A DNA stretch of 64,000 bases from Verrucomicrobia bacterium Tous-C9LFEB (GTDB lineage: Bacteria > Verrucomicrobiota > Verrucomicrobiia > Methylacidiphilales > UBA1321), in the NCBI GenBank assembly GCA_002304345.1, contig NEUU01000002.1, positions 62,001 through 126,000 on the forward strand. Reading direction: 5' to 3'. Both the position numbers and the translations under genes were made by a program. Positions 8,140 through 17,590 of this stretch are shown piece by piece. The notes under the pieces were generated by a model that had not been told where the DNA came from, made no database searches, and worked only from the letters and a program-made list of their open reading frames with translations. Each line of letters opens with the position of its first letter. Within the stretch, counting starts at the first letter, position 1.

Positions 8140-10884
8140 TCAGCGGCGTTTCTCGAGAAGCTTGAGGATTTGCGGGAGCAAACCGAGACTGGTGATGAGG
8201 CAAAAAACCACGCCAAGCGTCATGACCAGACCCAGGCTGAAAAGCCCCCGATAATCACTGATCAACATCGACGCAAAGCCGAAGAGCGTGGTGGCAGCCG
8301 AAAGAACAATCGCCTTACCCGTGCTCGTCGAGAAAATCTGCATCTTGCCCACTTCCCGGAAGCGGTCGGTCGTATAGACGCCATAGGCGACACCAATGCC
8401 CAGCAGCATCGGCAAGGTCATGATATTCGCCGGATTAAAGGGAATATGGAAAAGCGCCATCGTGCCCAGCGTCCAGATCACACCCAGGGCCAGCGGCAGA
8501 ATGGCGAGTGACGCATCGATCACGCTCCGGAAATGGAGCAGGATGAGCACGACAATCGCGAGAAACGCCCAGATCGCGGCGTCGCGATAACTCACGCGCA
8601 ACAAGTCGATGTAGGCGTAGTTTTGAACCGGCGTGCCGCTTGCATTCGGGTCAATGGACTGCACTTCGTGCACGAACTTCACGAGGGGTTCGCGATCCCA
8701 CAAGTCCTGTTTCGCATAGACCTGAAGCAAGAACTTCCCGGTGTTGCCGATGAAACGTCGGCGCAGCGATTCCGGCACATCATCCAACGTGATCAACTGG
8801 TTCGTCTCCGCATTGCGCAGCCAGGCGAGACCGCGTTGCATCCGGCCAAAGACTTCGGATTGATACGTGGTGAGCCGTTGAGCCAGTTCTTCGTCGGAAA
8901 GCTTGGCCATCGCCGCGTCGGCACGTTCGAGAGGTGGGATCAACTTCTTGAAAGTTTCCACGGCTTCCTTGGCCATTTTGGAAGTTCCGGCAAACATTTC
9001 GGCCTGCACGCGCGCTTCCTTCGAAGAGGCCAAAAGCGCAGCCACATCGCGACGCGCCTTGGCCACATCGATTTTCACCGCGCTGTCGGCGTTCAACTTC
9101 ACCCCCTGCAGCGAGGCGACGATGCGGCGGATGATGGCCTGCTTCTCCACCTGACGATCAGGCAAAATGCTGGCAATGGATTGCACTTCCTTGACGGTCG
9201 ACAGGGCTTCCAGTTTTTTAGTCATCTCACGCGCTTCGTCGAGAGAGTTGACGGTGACGCTGGCGTAGATGCTGGAGCTGCCGAGTTTCTTGAGAAGTTG
9301 CTTCTCCACCTGAACCGATTCCAGTTTCTGGTTCTGCATGTTGAGCAGATTGTAATCGAACTGGATGCCTCGGAGAGAGATCAGGCAGATCACGGTAATG
9401 ACCGAGCCGATAGTCAAAACGATGTACGGATGACGAACGATTCCATTATTGAAGGCGGGAGTGAAATGAGATTCGGCGGCAATTTCCTTCGCATGCAATT
9501 CGCGAGGAGTGCGCTTGCGGTCGCGCAAGACGTAAATGGCCGGCAGCAAGATCAGGTTGCCGACGATGCACAGGATCATGCTCATGCCGCAGATAATGCC
9601 GAGCTCCGAAAGACCCTTGAAATCGTTCAGACACATCGAGAAGAACGCCGCAGCCGTTGTACTGCCGCTGGTAATGATCGCGACACCCGTGTGCTGGAGT
9701 GACTCCGATAGAGCGTGTTCAACACCGAAGCCGTGCCCGAGTTCCTCCTCGTAACGGCCCATGACCTGAATGCCAAAATCAATACCCAGACCGAGCACCA
9801 TCGGCACGAAGGCGTTGGTCAGAATGTTGAGATGACCGACGAAGAACATGGTGGCAGCGAAGCACCAGACCACGACCATCAGCAGAACCGCGATAGCCCA
9901 GCCGGGGCGGGCGTATTCCTTGTAACTAATGGCGAAGAGCAGCGTGATGAGGATGAACGTCAGGATCGACGCGTAGGTCATGTCCTTGGTCGCAGTCTGC
10001 ATCTCGTCATCGTTGAGAACGGGCTCACCGGTCAGACCGATGGAGACAGAGGGATTTTGCGCCTGCAGATCCGTCAGGATGGAACGAATCTTGGTCAGCG
10101 TGCCGGAGTAGGGAGAAGCCGAGCCCGCCTGTCGTTGTCCAGGCGTGGCGAGCACCAAGACCGTGCGGCCACGGTCGTAGGAAAGATATTCTCGTTCCGT
10201 GATGAGCTCACTGACGTCACCGGAGGCGAGATCATTTTCGGTAGTCGCTGCCGAATTGTCGTCCATGCCGGGCTTCTTGCCTTCCACACTATTGGCGAGT
10301 TGATCGAGCATCGCGGCGAAGCGATCGACGAACGGTTTGAAGTCCTTCCAGTTTTCTTTTTTGCGAAGGTATTGCTCATTGCCCATGGCTCCCTTGGCCT
10401 GGTCGAGCATGGAATGGAGATCGAAATTAACCTTGGTGGTCTTGAGCGCGTTGGCGTAGCCGGTGACATCGGTCTCAATCTGCTGCAGCGCACTTTCCTT
10501 TTCGAGCAGGAGAAAACGGCGCTCGAGTTTGGAGAAATCCAACTTGTAGAAAACTCGGTTCAGGCCGGGGCCCACTTCGTGCAATCGCGCGGCGACCGTA
10601 TCCGCCACGCGCCGGTTCATGGCGGCATCGGGGGAGGTGATGACAATGACGTATTCTTCCTCGAGGTTGAACTCCTTCTTGTACTCGCGATAGACGCGGT
10701 TGACGGTGGATTTGTCATCGAGCAAATCGCCAATGCTGTTGACCACCTTGAAATGAGTATAGGTGTACCAAAGGCAGAAAAGGGTGAAGGCCACGCCGAG
10801 GGTGGTGACCACCCCGGGTGCCCGGTAAATGATCCGTGCGGTGTGGCGCAGGATCTGTCGAAAAAAGCCGTGAACGCTAGACAT
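8140..10884 (-). CDS. RND superfamily exporter (MMPL/HpnN-like)
   Basis: A 914-residue integral membrane protein with the RND plan of two repeats. Each has one transmembrane helix, a large periplasmic domain and a bundle of about five helices (first around residues 310-440, second around 760-905). The bundles hold typical segments such as VPMVLGLGIDFGIQVMGRYEEE and LPMLLGIGVAYGVYTTDRFRE, whose acidic and Gly residues belong to the sterol-sensing-like half of this family. Relatives move hopanoids or other lipids to the outer membrane (HpnN) or mycolates (MMPL). The substrate cannot be told here because no hopanoid gene is adjacent. The start ATG 10884 shares a short divergent spacer with the receiver-PATAN gene. 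Confidence 0.88.
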   Translation of the reverse strand: MSSVHGFFRQILRHTARIIYRAPGVVTTLGVAFTLFCLWYTYTHFKVVNSIGDLLDDKSTVNRVYREYKKEFNLEEEYVIVITSPDAAMNRRVADTVAARLHEVGPGLNRVFYKLDFSKLERRFLLLEKESALQQIETDVTGYANALKTTKVNFDLHSMLDQAKGAMGNEQYLRKKENWKDFKPFVDRFAAMLDQLANSVEGKKPGMDDNSAATTENDLASGDVSELITEREYLSYDRGRTVLVLATPGQRQAGSASPYSGTLTKIRSILTDLQAQNPSVSIGLTGEPVLNDDEMQTATKDMTYASILTFILITLLFAISYKEYARPGWAIAVLLMVVVWCFAATMFFVGHLNILTNAFVPMVLGLGIDFGIQVMGRYEEELGHGFGVEHALSESLQHTGVAIITSGSTTAAAFFSMCLNDFKGLSELGIICGMSMILCIVGNLILLPAIYVLRDRKRTPRELHAKEIAAESHFTPAFNNGIVRHPYIVLTIGSVITVICLISLRGIQFDYNLLNMQNQKLESVQVEKQLLKKLGSSSIYASVTVNSLDEAREMTKKLEALSTVKEVQSIASILPDRQVEKQAIIRRIVASLQGVKLNADSAVKIDVAKARRDVAALLASSKEARVQAEMFAGTSKMAKEAVETFKKLIPPLERADAAMAKLSDEELAQRLTTYQSEVFGRMQRGLAWLRNAETNQLITLDDVPESLRRRFIGNTGKFLLQVYAKQDLWDREPLVKFVHEVQSIDPNASGTPVQNYAYIDLLRVSYRDAAIWAFLAIVVLILLHFRSVIDASLAILPLALGVIWTLGTMALFHIPFNPANIMTLPMLLGIGVAYGVYTTDRFREVGKMQIFSTSTGKAIVLSAATTLFGFASMLISDYRGLFSLGLVMTLGVVFCLITSLGLLPQILKLLEKRR

Positions 10885-11021
10885 GATAAAGGGTCAAGTC
10901 TCCTTCAGATCGGGGGTGGGTGCAACCTCGAAATCTCGCCCCGCTCTTCACGGTTTCCCCTGTCTTTTACGAGGCAAGTCTGGCAACCTGCTTAATATTC
11001 AACTTGAGATGTCGGCCAGTC

Positions 11022-12203
11022 ATGCCACATTTTGCCCACATGCTGCGTCAGGCTTTGATCCTCACTGCCCATCGGGAGTATGCCGCGATGTTTCGCCAGC
11101 ATATTACCTTGTCGCTTGCTCCCGACGCCCGGGTCGATGTCGAAACCGATCCCCTGCGTGCCATGCAGCTTTCTCCGCAGCAGTACGATCTATTCCTACT
11201 GGACACGGTCATCGGCAACATGGATTGCTTCCAGTTCATGGCGGTGATGAAAAAGCAGGCGTTCCAGACGCGATTCGTAGTCATCAGCGAGGAAGCCAAC
11301 GAGCTGTACCGCTTTCAAGCCTACCATAACGGAGCCGACCTCTTTCTCCTGCGTCCCAAAACGGATGAGGAATGGAAAGAGGTGCTGACGCAACTGGGCC
11401 ACCTGCTGGAACCAGCCACAGTCCCACTCGCTGTGCAGCCGGGAGATGTCTCGTCATTGGGCGAGCTCATCTATCAGCAGTGCCAGAAGACGGACTCGTG
11501 CATGATCCAGGTGGATATCATCGGCAATTCCGGAGACATTTTCATCTACGAAGGCTCGGTCTACCACGCGCAATGTTCCGGATTTAGCGGCGAGCGCGCC
11601 ATTGCCGCCATTCTGACGTGGCCGGCCGAAGAAATGCGGATCAAGGTGCATCGGCTGAACTATGTGCCGCCACGCACCATCGAACGCCCCCTCTCGGATT
11701 TGCTGATGGGCAACGTGGAGGTCGATACGCTGGAGATTCCCTCCAGTCTCGACAAGGAGTATGCGGTGACTCCGCTGGAAACGCCCGAACCGACGTCCAT
11801 CCCCGCGGAAATGGCCACACTGGAAGCCCCGCCCAAGGATGACCTTTCCGAAAAGTCGCCCGATCTGCCGCACCCCGCTCCGGCCTGCGATCTTTCTTTT
11901 CGCTCCCCGGCGTTGACCGCCCACTGGAAGATCAATCTGATGGGGCAATTCGTGGATGGCTGCGGCGCGATCGACCCGACGCATACCGCCGCGCTCACTG
12001 ATTTCATTTATCGCAAGATGGCCAATGTGGCCGTGGCCCTGGAAGAAGATTACTTTCAACGCCTGACCCTGCTCGGACCGGAATTTCGGCAGGAACTGGT
12101 CGCGGACAATCTCGGGGTACGCCACGCTCTCTTTAAAACGAATGGGGTCCAGCCAGGGGAAGCCGAAGAATTTATCCAATGGTGCTATGGACAAGGCATT
12201 TGA
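11022..12203 (+). CDS. Receiver-like domain protein with PATAN/DUF4388 and a Roadblock-like C terminus
   Basis: About 393 residues. The N-terminal 120 residues look like a CheY receiver: QALILTAHREYAAMF first strand, DLFLLDT with the likely phospho-Asp, VVISEEAN, and FLLRPK where the usual Lys-Pro is Arg-Pro. A DUF4388/PATAN domain follows (GELIYQQCQKTDSCMIQV...GSVYHAQCSGFSGERAI), then an acidic linker and a C-terminal segment (WKINLMGQFVDGCGAID...) that resembles Roadblock/LC7 folds. PATAN proteins occur in bacterial two-component and small-GTPase pathways. The start could be 11022, 11040 or upstream at 10920, since no Shine-Dalgarno decides. It overlaps the next gene by 17 nt, so the two are probably translated together. 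Confidence 0.75.
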   Translation: MPHFAHMLRQALILTAHREYAAMFRQHITLSLAPDARVDVETDPLRAMQLSPQQYDLFLLDTVIGNMDCFQFMAVMKKQAFQTRFVVISEEANELYRFQAYHNGADLFLLRPKTDEEWKEVLTQLGHLLEPATVPLAVQPGDVSSLGELIYQQCQKTDSCMIQVDIIGNSGDIFIYEGSVYHAQCSGFSGERAIAAILTWPAEEMRIKVHRLNYVPPRTIERPLSDLLMGNVEVDTLEIPSSLDKEYAVTPLETPEPTSIPAEMATLEAPPKDDLSEKSPDLPHPAPACDLSFRSPALTAHWKINLMGQFVDGCGAIDPTHTAALTDFIYRKMANVAVALEEDYFQRLTLLGPEFRQELVADNLGVRHALFKTNGVQPGEAEEFIQWCYGQGI

Positions 12204-12516
12204 ACAAATCGGTCGCATCGAGGCGGTGATGGCCGCCGCGTTGATCTCGCCGCTCAACCAAATGTTGGGCTGGTGCGCCAATTCCGCCATTGCGCCGGAA
12301 AAAATGCTGACGGTGGGCGAATCGTGCCGTTCGATGCTGGACTCGCTGCGCTCGGATCAATACGAAGCCACCGTGGGCTGCGCCGCATTCGGGGAGCGTA
12401 CGCTGGTCTTTCGGCAATACCCCCGCGGATTGTTCCTGGTCTATCTGAACTCGCCAGTCAACGATGAGGTGCTCAATTGGCTCTGGGCACAAGTCGATCC
12501 GTTGTTGAGCCAATGA
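12187..12516 (+). CDS. Small Roadblock/LC7-like protein
   Basis: A 109-residue protein starting MDKAFEQIGRIEAVMAAAL, which begins inside the last 17 nt of the receiver-PATAN gene. The pattern of an N-terminal helix, an LNQMLGWCANSA strand-turn, a helical LTVGESCRSMLDSLRS middle and paired strands VGCAAFGERTLVFRQYPRGLFLVYL matches the Roadblock/LC7 fold of MglB-type regulators of small GTPases. Sequence conservation is weak, so this is a fold-level inference. No MglA-like GTPase is in the window. A strong terminator follows immediately, ending a two-gene unit. Confidence 0.6.
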   Translation: MDKAFEQIGRIEAVMAAALISPLNQMLGWCANSAIAPEKMLTVGESCRSMLDSLRSDQYEATVGCAAFGERTLVFRQYPRGLFLVYLNSPVNDEVLNWLWAQVDPLLSQ

Positions 12517-12546
12517 AAAAGCCCGGTCCTTGCGGGCCGGGCTTTT
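12516..12546. terminator. Rho-independent terminator, bidirectional
   Basis: AAAAA, GCCCGG, a 10-nt loop, CCGGGC, TTTT. The stem is 12521-12526 with 12537-12542, flanked by A and T runs that also pair. It lies directly after the Roadblock-like gene stop and 24 nt before the stop of the convergent aminotransferase, so it can serve both strands. Confidence 0.88.
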
Positions 12547-12569
12547 CTGGAGCGGATGAATCGCTCGAA

Positions 12570-13649
12570 TTAGATGGACTTCAAACAATCGTCGATCCAG
12601 CCGAGGAGCTGGCGGATGTTCTCGGTCGATTCGTCGCCCATATGCGAGATGCGGAACGTGGTTCCCTTGATCTTGCCATAGCCACCGTCGATCACGCAGG
12701 AGTACTTGCTCTTGAGCGCGGCGTTGAGCTTGGGCACATCAATGTTCTTCACGTTCTTCACGCAGGTCAGCGAGAGCGACTCGTAACCCTTCGCCGGGAA
12801 GAGTTCGAAGCCGTTGCCGTAAGCCCATTCGCGGGTGAGCAGCGCGTTGGCCTTGTGACGGGCGTAACGCTTTTCCAGACCTTCGGTTTCGAAGTCCTCG
12901 ATCTTGCTCTTGAGCGCGTAGAAATGACCGATCGACGGCGTGGTCGGGGTCATGTTGTTTTCCTGATTCTTGCGGAATTCGATGAAGTCGAAATAGTAGC
13001 CGCGATCCTTGATGGTGGCCGCTTTCGCGAACGCCTTTTCGGAGACGGTGAACAACGCGCAGCCGGAGGGCATGGCCATGGCTTTTTGCGTACCGGCGAG
13101 CAGGACGTCGATGCCGAGCTTGTCGAATTCAATCGGCATGGCCGTGAACGAGCTGACGCAGTCGACGATGAACATCACGTCGGGGTACTTCTTGAGCACT
13201 GCGGCGATGTCGGCGAGCGGGCTCATCGTGCCGGTGGACGTTTCATTATGGATCAGGGTGATCGCATCGAATTCGCCGGTCTTCAGCTTGGCGTCGATCT
13301 GCTCGGGAAGAATGGGTTGACCCCATTCGACCTGCAGCGCTTCGGCCTGCTTGCCACACTTTTTGGCAACGTCGAACCATTTGTCCGAGAAGGCGCCGTT
13401 CATGCAATTGAGCACTTTTTTGCTCACGAGATTGCGCAGCGCACCTTCCATCACGCCCCAGGCGGAGGAGGTGCTGACGAAGACGGGTTGCTTGGTGAAG
13501 AAGAGGCGTTGCAGTCCGGGATGGATGTCGGCGTAGAGGGCCTGAAAGTCCTTGCTGCGATGCCCGATCATGGGAGTCGCGTAAGCGCGGAGGGTCTTTT
13601 CCGACACTTCAATCGGACCGGGAATGAAAAGTTTGATGTGCTGGGACAT
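12570..13649 (-). CDS. Class V aminotransferase (alanine/serine-glyoxylate type)
   Basis: A 359-residue PLP enzyme. It opens with FIPGPIEVSEKTLRAYATPMIGHRSKDF, the class V alanine-glyoxylate/serine-pyruvate signature, and carries VDCVSSFTAMP (PLP ring Asp) and the Schiff-base Lys in LLAGTQKAMAMPSG. The C-terminal FRISHMG supplies the substrate carboxylate Arg. Family members move amino groups between Ala or Ser and glyoxylate or pyruvate, and some act in phosphoserine metabolism. The exact substrates are not decidable from sequence. It shares the minus-strand direction with the cyclophilin gene 162 nt upstream across a repeat-bearing gap. Confidence 0.88.
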   Translation of the reverse strand: MSQHIKLFIPGPIEVSEKTLRAYATPMIGHRSKDFQALYADIHPGLQRLFFTKQPVFVSTSSAWGVMEGALRNLVSKKVLNCMNGAFSDKWFDVAKKCGKQAEALQVEWGQPILPEQIDAKLKTGEFDAITLIHNETSTGTMSPLADIAAVLKKYPDVMFIVDCVSSFTAMPIEFDKLGIDVLLAGTQKAMAMPSGCALFTVSEKAFAKAATIKDRGYYFDFIEFRKNQENNMTPTTPSIGHFYALKSKIEDFETEGLEKRYARHKANALLTREWAYGNGFELFPAKGYESLSLTCVKNVKNIDVPKLNAALKSKYSCVIDGGYGKIKGTTFRISHMGDESTENIRQLLGWIDDCLKSI

Positions 13650-13811
13650 AAGACGAACAGCCTAGAGGCTTGCTCTCTCTTTGGCAAGCCAGCGTGACGG
13701 CAGAGCTGAGCCCTGCACCCATTTGACCCAGATCGACACCTTCGCCATCAATGAGATACGACGGCAAAAAACGACGTTGCACCCGGTTTAAGGGATGCAA
13801 CGTCACGTTGC
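13650..13811. repeat. Spacer with GAGCCCTGCACCC module and a GTGAC-loop hairpin
   Basis: Between the aminotransferase and cyclophilin genes. 13703-13722 carries GCAGAGCTGAGCCCTGCACC, also found near 18661, 21170 and 22713. 13797-13811 is the palindrome GCAACGTCACGTTGC, flush with the cyclophilin stop codon. On the gene's strand it reads GCAAC-GTGAC-GTTGC. Confidence 0.75.
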
Positions 13812-14231
13812 TTATTCTTCGATCGTCAGGGTCGTGATCGTATCGCCCTGGGCGATGGAGTTGACCACGTCCATGTCGGTCGTGCGGCCGAAAACGGTGT
13901 GCACGCCGTCGAGCCAAGGCGTGGTGGTGTGGGTGATGAAGAACTGGCTGCCGCCGGTGTCCTTACCCGCGTGGGCCATGGAGAGCGTGCCGGGGGTGTG
14001 CTTTTGCTTGTTGATTTCGCACTTGATCTTGTAGCCGGGGCCGCCGGTGCCGGTGCCGAGGGGACAGCCACCCTGAATCATGAAATCCTTGATGACGCGG
14101 TGGAACTTCAGGCCGTTGTAGAAACCCTTTTTGGCGAGGTCGCTGAAATTTTTAACGGTGTTGGGGGCATCCTTGTCGAAGAGTTCGAGGTTAATGGTGC
14201 CTTTGCTGGTGACCATGATGGCTTTGGGCAT
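13812..14231 (-). CDS. Peptidyl-prolyl cis-trans isomerase, cyclophilin type
   Basis: A 139-residue single-domain cyclophilin starting [18 protein letters not shown]. It has the catalytic [15 protein letters not shown] (Arg and Phe/Met-Gln of the active site), [12 protein letters not shown], and [17 protein letters not shown] with the substrate-pocket Gln-Phe-Phe. It has no signal peptide, so it is cytoplasmic. It speeds proline isomerisation in protein folding. I chose ATG 14231 on homology; an AGGA motif lies about 11 nt upstream, and the reading from 14300 adds unrelated residues. The stop codon touches a palindromic hairpin. Confidence 0.94.
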   Translation of the reverse strand: MPKAIMVTSKGTINLELFDKDAPNTVKNFSDLAKKGFYNGLKFHRVIKDFMIQGGCPLGTGTGGPGYKIKCEINKQKHTPGTLSMAHAGKDTGGSQFFITHTTTPWLDGVHTVFGRTTDMDVVNSIAQGDTITTLTIEE

Positions 14232-14319
14232 AGTGAGGTTTTTTCCTGGAGGGTTTAAGGTTAGGGAGCGAACCGTAGCGGCTCGCCCCACGTCTGGCAA
14301 ATCTTAAGCGCCGTCTGCG

Positions 14320-15498
14320 TCAATTGGGAATGATGAGCTTTTGCCCCGGCTGCAACGTGCGGGGATCGCTGATCTGATTGACGCGGGTGAGTTTCGAAAC
14401 CGAACAATCGTAGACCTGCGCGATGGAGGTGAGCGTTTCGCCGCGGCGAATAACGTGGGTCTGGTTGGCCGGACGCGCGGGCTCGACGGGAGCGGCGGCG
14501 GGAACCGTGGGCACTTCTGTCGGTGCTGGCGCGGGCGCAGGGGCTGTGACGGCGGGAGTCACCGCCGCAGGAGCGGTCGGAACAGCCGGCGCGGCGGGTG
14601 TCGCGGGAGGTGGCACGGTCACCGCCGTGGTGGTCGCGGGAACCGTCGGGTCGGCAGGCAGATGGGCGAAGCCGTAATCGAAAAGCGCGGTGGCGTCGGC
14701 CCATTTGTTGGGCGTATCAAGAATGGTGAGATGCAACTCGCGGCCATTGCGCGTGGCAGCGGCGGCGTAGGTGTGGCGGGAGGTGTAGGTCCAGCCGGTC
14801 TTGGCGGGGCCCATGCCGGAGTAGACGCCGAGGAGTTTGTTGTGATTCTTAAGGGTCTGGCTGCGCGCGGCGGTTTTCAGGAAGTAGGTCTTGGTGCTGG
14901 CGATGCGGCGCAATTCCGGGATACGAACGAACGCCTCGAAGATTTTCATGAGGTCTTCGCTGGTGGTGTATTGACCGGGAGTGGGCAGGCCGTTCGGGGT
15001 TTTGAAATTGGAATTGCGACAGCCGAGGCGAATGGCGCGGTTGTTCATCATGTTGATGAAGTTCGGGACGTTGCCGCCGGTGTAACGCGCAAGAGCGATG
15101 GCGGAGTCATTGTCGGAACCGAGCAGGAGCGAGTAAACGAGATCGCGGACCGCGACGGTTTCGCCCGGAATAAGCGGAACATTGCTGGGCTCGGCTTTGT
15201 CGTCAGAGGTGATGAGCACCGTGCCGCCAAGTCCCTTGGTTTCGTAAACGAGAAGGGCGGTCAGCATCTTGACCGTGCTGGCGGGCGGGAGTTCCTTGCC
15301 GGCATTGCGGGCAAAGATCACTTCACCGGTTTTCTCGTCGACCAGAAGCGCGCTCTTGGCGCGGACGAGGGCGTTGATGTCGCGTTCGAGAGGATGAGTT
15401 TCGCGACCAGCGGCCATAGCCGTCGCGCCCGTCATCATTCCCAGAATGAGGACCGGCAGGCATAATTCCCGGAATGCCTGTTTCAAAGGGTGTAACAT
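14320..15498 (-). CDS. D-alanyl-D-alanine carboxypeptidase (S11) with C-terminal LysM
   Basis: A 392-residue penicillin-binding protein of the DacA/PBP5 type. After a signal sequence (about 1-29) come the three active-site motifs: STVK in PPASTVKMLTALLV, SDN in LLGSDNDSAIA, and KTG in GPAKTGWTYTS. A long Pro/Ala/Val-rich linker (about 270-345) leads to one LysM domain (THVIRRGETLTSIAQVYD...LQPGQKLIIPN) that binds peptidoglycan glycan strands. The enzyme trims the terminal D-Ala of stem peptides in the periplasm. The usual PBP5 C-terminal beta domain and amphipathic anchor are missing, so the LysM probably replaces them for wall targeting. Confidence 0.93.
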   Translation of the reverse strand: MLHPLKQAFRELCLPVLILGMMTGATAMAAGRETHPLERDINALVRAKSALLVDEKTGEVIFARNAGKELPPASTVKMLTALLVYETKGLGGTVLITSDDKAEPSNVPLIPGETVAVRDLVYSLLLGSDNDSAIALARYTGGNVPNFINMMNNRAIRLGCRNSNFKTPNGLPTPGQYTTSEDLMKIFEAFVRIPELRRIASTKTYFLKTAARSQTLKNHNKLLGVYSGMGPAKTGWTYTSRHTYAAAATRNGRELHLTILDTPNKWADATALFDYGFAHLPADPTVPATTTAVTVPPPATPAAPAVPTAPAAVTPAVTAPAPAPAPTEVPTVPAAAPVEPARPANQTHVIRRGETLTSIAQVYDCSVSKLTRVNQISDPRTLQPGQKLIIPN

Positions 15499-15613
15499 GG
15501 TTTGCGGATACTAAATCTATATGTCGGTTCGGTTACAATAAAAAATTAATGATCTAAACGAGCTAAACTACTAACGCACGGATGTTAGCAACCTATCTGA
15601 ACAGGGATACGAC

Positions 15614-17572
15614 TCACTTTTTCGTAGGCGGACGAGGCTTTCCGTTCTTCGCTTCGGCGAGCGCGGCATCGAGTTTCGACTTCGCGTCCTTGTTCTCGGG
15701 ATCGAGCTTCACGACTTTTTGCCAGAGTTCGGTGGCATTGGCGATCTGCCCCAGTTTCGCGTAAGTATCGGCGAGGTGGCCGAGGACAACGGGATCTTCC
15801 TTGGTTAAAGTACTGGCCTGTTGCAGGAGCGGGAGCGCTTCCTTGGGTTGATTCAGTTTGTAGTAAATCCAGCCGAGGGTATCGAGGAAAGCGCCGTTGG
15901 CGGGTTCGGACTCAAGCGACTTCTTGCTCATCTTGAGCGCTTCATCGAGGTTGCGGTTTTCCTCGGACCAATGATACGCGAGGGCGTTGAGCATGTTGGG
16001 ATTGTCGGGAAACTTGCGCAGCCCTTCGCGCAGGGTCGGTTCGATCTGGTCCTTCTTGCCCGCGAGTTCCTGGGTCATCGAGAGTTCGAGGTAGAAATTC
16101 TCATTGAGCAGCGGCGAGTCCGATCCCGTAGCCAGGATCTTCACCTGTGAAAAGGAGTTGAGCGAGTCGTCGTATTTCTTTTGCTCGCGGGAGGAGATGG
16201 CTTGCAGCAAGCAGATGCGGCCGGAGGTGGGGAAACGCCGTTGCGCGGCGCGCAGGGTGGAGTCGGCCTGCGTGTAGTTTTTGGAGCGAAGCTGGACGTA
16301 GGCGAGTTGCAAGTACGCGGGGAGAACGCTCGGGTCGAGAGCGAGGACCTGTTGATAATTCTGTTCGGCCTTGTCGAAACGGTCGAGGCGTTCGTACAAC
16401 CCGGCGAGGTCGTTGTAGAGTTCGATGCGGGTCGGGGCGCGACTGATCATGCGTTCGAGCACATCAATCGCCTTCTGCGTCTGGTTGGAACCGCTGTACA
16501 ATTTCGAGAGCGTGTTGCCGAGCCAGCCATCGCCATAGTCGGGCCGCAATTCGTAAGCCTGCTCGTAGAACTTCAACGCTTCGTCGCGCTGGCCGACATT
16601 GAAGAGGAGATTCGCGAGCCGCAATTGCACCTCGATATTGAGCGGCGAATTCTCATGCGCCTGTCGGGCGAACTCGATGGCCTTGTCGTTATTGCCGAGG
16701 GTGGCGTGACAATCGGAGAGCAATTGCAGGAGTTCCGTGCTGGGTTCGCCCTTGCAGGCGAGCGCTTTTTCGTAGAGCGGGAGCAGGCGCGCCGCGACGT
16801 CTTTGGCATGTTCCTTGTTCGTGGCCTGCAGCGGATTCTGACGCTGTTCCTCGTTGAGCAATTCCTGGTAGAGCCGGGCGAGGTTGATCCAGAAGGAAGC
16901 CTTGCCGGTGTTTTGCTTCACGGTCTGTTCGACCGTTTTCATGGCTTCGCCGAACTTCCCCTGCTCGCTGTAGATCTCGAACAACACGCGATAGGCCGTG
17001 ACCTGATCGGGCGTGGTGGCGAGCACTTCGCGGGCAAGGGCAAGGGCCTCGTCGTTGCGTTTGAGCAACCGGTAAGCGTAAGCGGTAGCCGCCTTGAGAT
17101 CGGCGGAATCGGGGTTGCTCTGGAGGCCGAGCTTCAAATACGAGAGCGCTTGTTCGATCTGGTTGCGCTGGAGAAAATAGAGAGCCGTCTTCAGGTGGGC
17201 CTGCACGAAATGCGGGTCCAGCTTGGTAATGGCGAGATAGAGCGGGAGAGCGGTGGCAAAACCTTGGCGGAGTTCCACGCGGAGTGCCTCGATGTAGAGA
17301 GCGTGGGCCTTGGCCTGCTTTTCCCCTTCGGGAGACAGGCGCGCTGGAACCACCGGCTCCGGGGCCGGCCATTCAATATAAACCATCGGGAGAGCCGAAG
17401 ACGCAAACGGGGCCGGAGCAGGAATAGACGATGACTCCGGCTTCGAGGAAGCCGGACCAACAATCACACTTTTGCCGGGTGTTGACGCTTCAGTTCCCGC
17501 GGCATACGCGAGGACTGGATAAAAGCTTAGCAGCGTTACCCACAAGGCAATGAAACATGGCCGAGGGATCAC
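15614..17572 (-). CDS. Exported TPR-repeat protein
   Basis: A 652-residue protein with a signal peptide (ending near LAYAAG). An array of at least ten tetratricopeptide repeats follows, visible as periodic A-L-Y/P motifs such as LPLYLAITKLDPHFVQAHLKTA and YGDGWLGNTLSKLYSG...AIDVLERMI, and the tail is Lys-rich. TPR proteins act as scaffolds, and this one would sit in the periplasm or outer membrane. I take the GTG at 17572 because the signal peptide begins there. It ends upstream of the D,D-carboxypeptidase and starts 18 nt after the small bS22-like gene, suggesting one transcript with hisG. No catalytic domain is seen. Confidence 0.85.
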   Translation of the reverse strand: MIPRPCFIALWVTLLSFYPVLAYAAGTEASTPGKSVIVGPASSKPESSSIPAPAPFASSALPMVYIEWPAPEPVVPARLSPEGEKQAKAHALYIEALRVELRQGFATALPLYLAITKLDPHFVQAHLKTALYFLQRNQIEQALSYLKLGLQSNPDSADLKAATAYAYRLLKRNDEALALAREVLATTPDQVTAYRVLFEIYSEQGKFGEAMKTVEQTVKQNTGKASFWINLARLYQELLNEEQRQNPLQATNKEHAKDVAARLLPLYEKALACKGEPSTELLQLLSDCHATLGNNDKAIEFARQAHENSPLNIEVQLRLANLLFNVGQRDEALKFYEQAYELRPDYGDGWLGNTLSKLYSGSNQTQKAIDVLERMISRAPTRIELYNDLAGLYERLDRFDKAEQNYQQVLALDPSVLPAYLQLAYVQLRSKNYTQADSTLRAAQRRFPTSGRICLLQAISSREQKKYDDSLNSFSQVKILATGSDSPLLNENFYLELSMTQELAGKKDQIEPTLREGLRKFPDNPNMLNALAYHWSEENRNLDEALKMSKKSLESEPANGAFLDTLGWIYYKLNQPKEALPLLQQASTLTKEDPVVLGHLADTYAKLGQIANATELWQKVVKLDPENKDAKSKLDAALAEAKNGKPRPPTKK

Positions 17573-17590
17573 GCTGCTAAGAGTAGAGGC

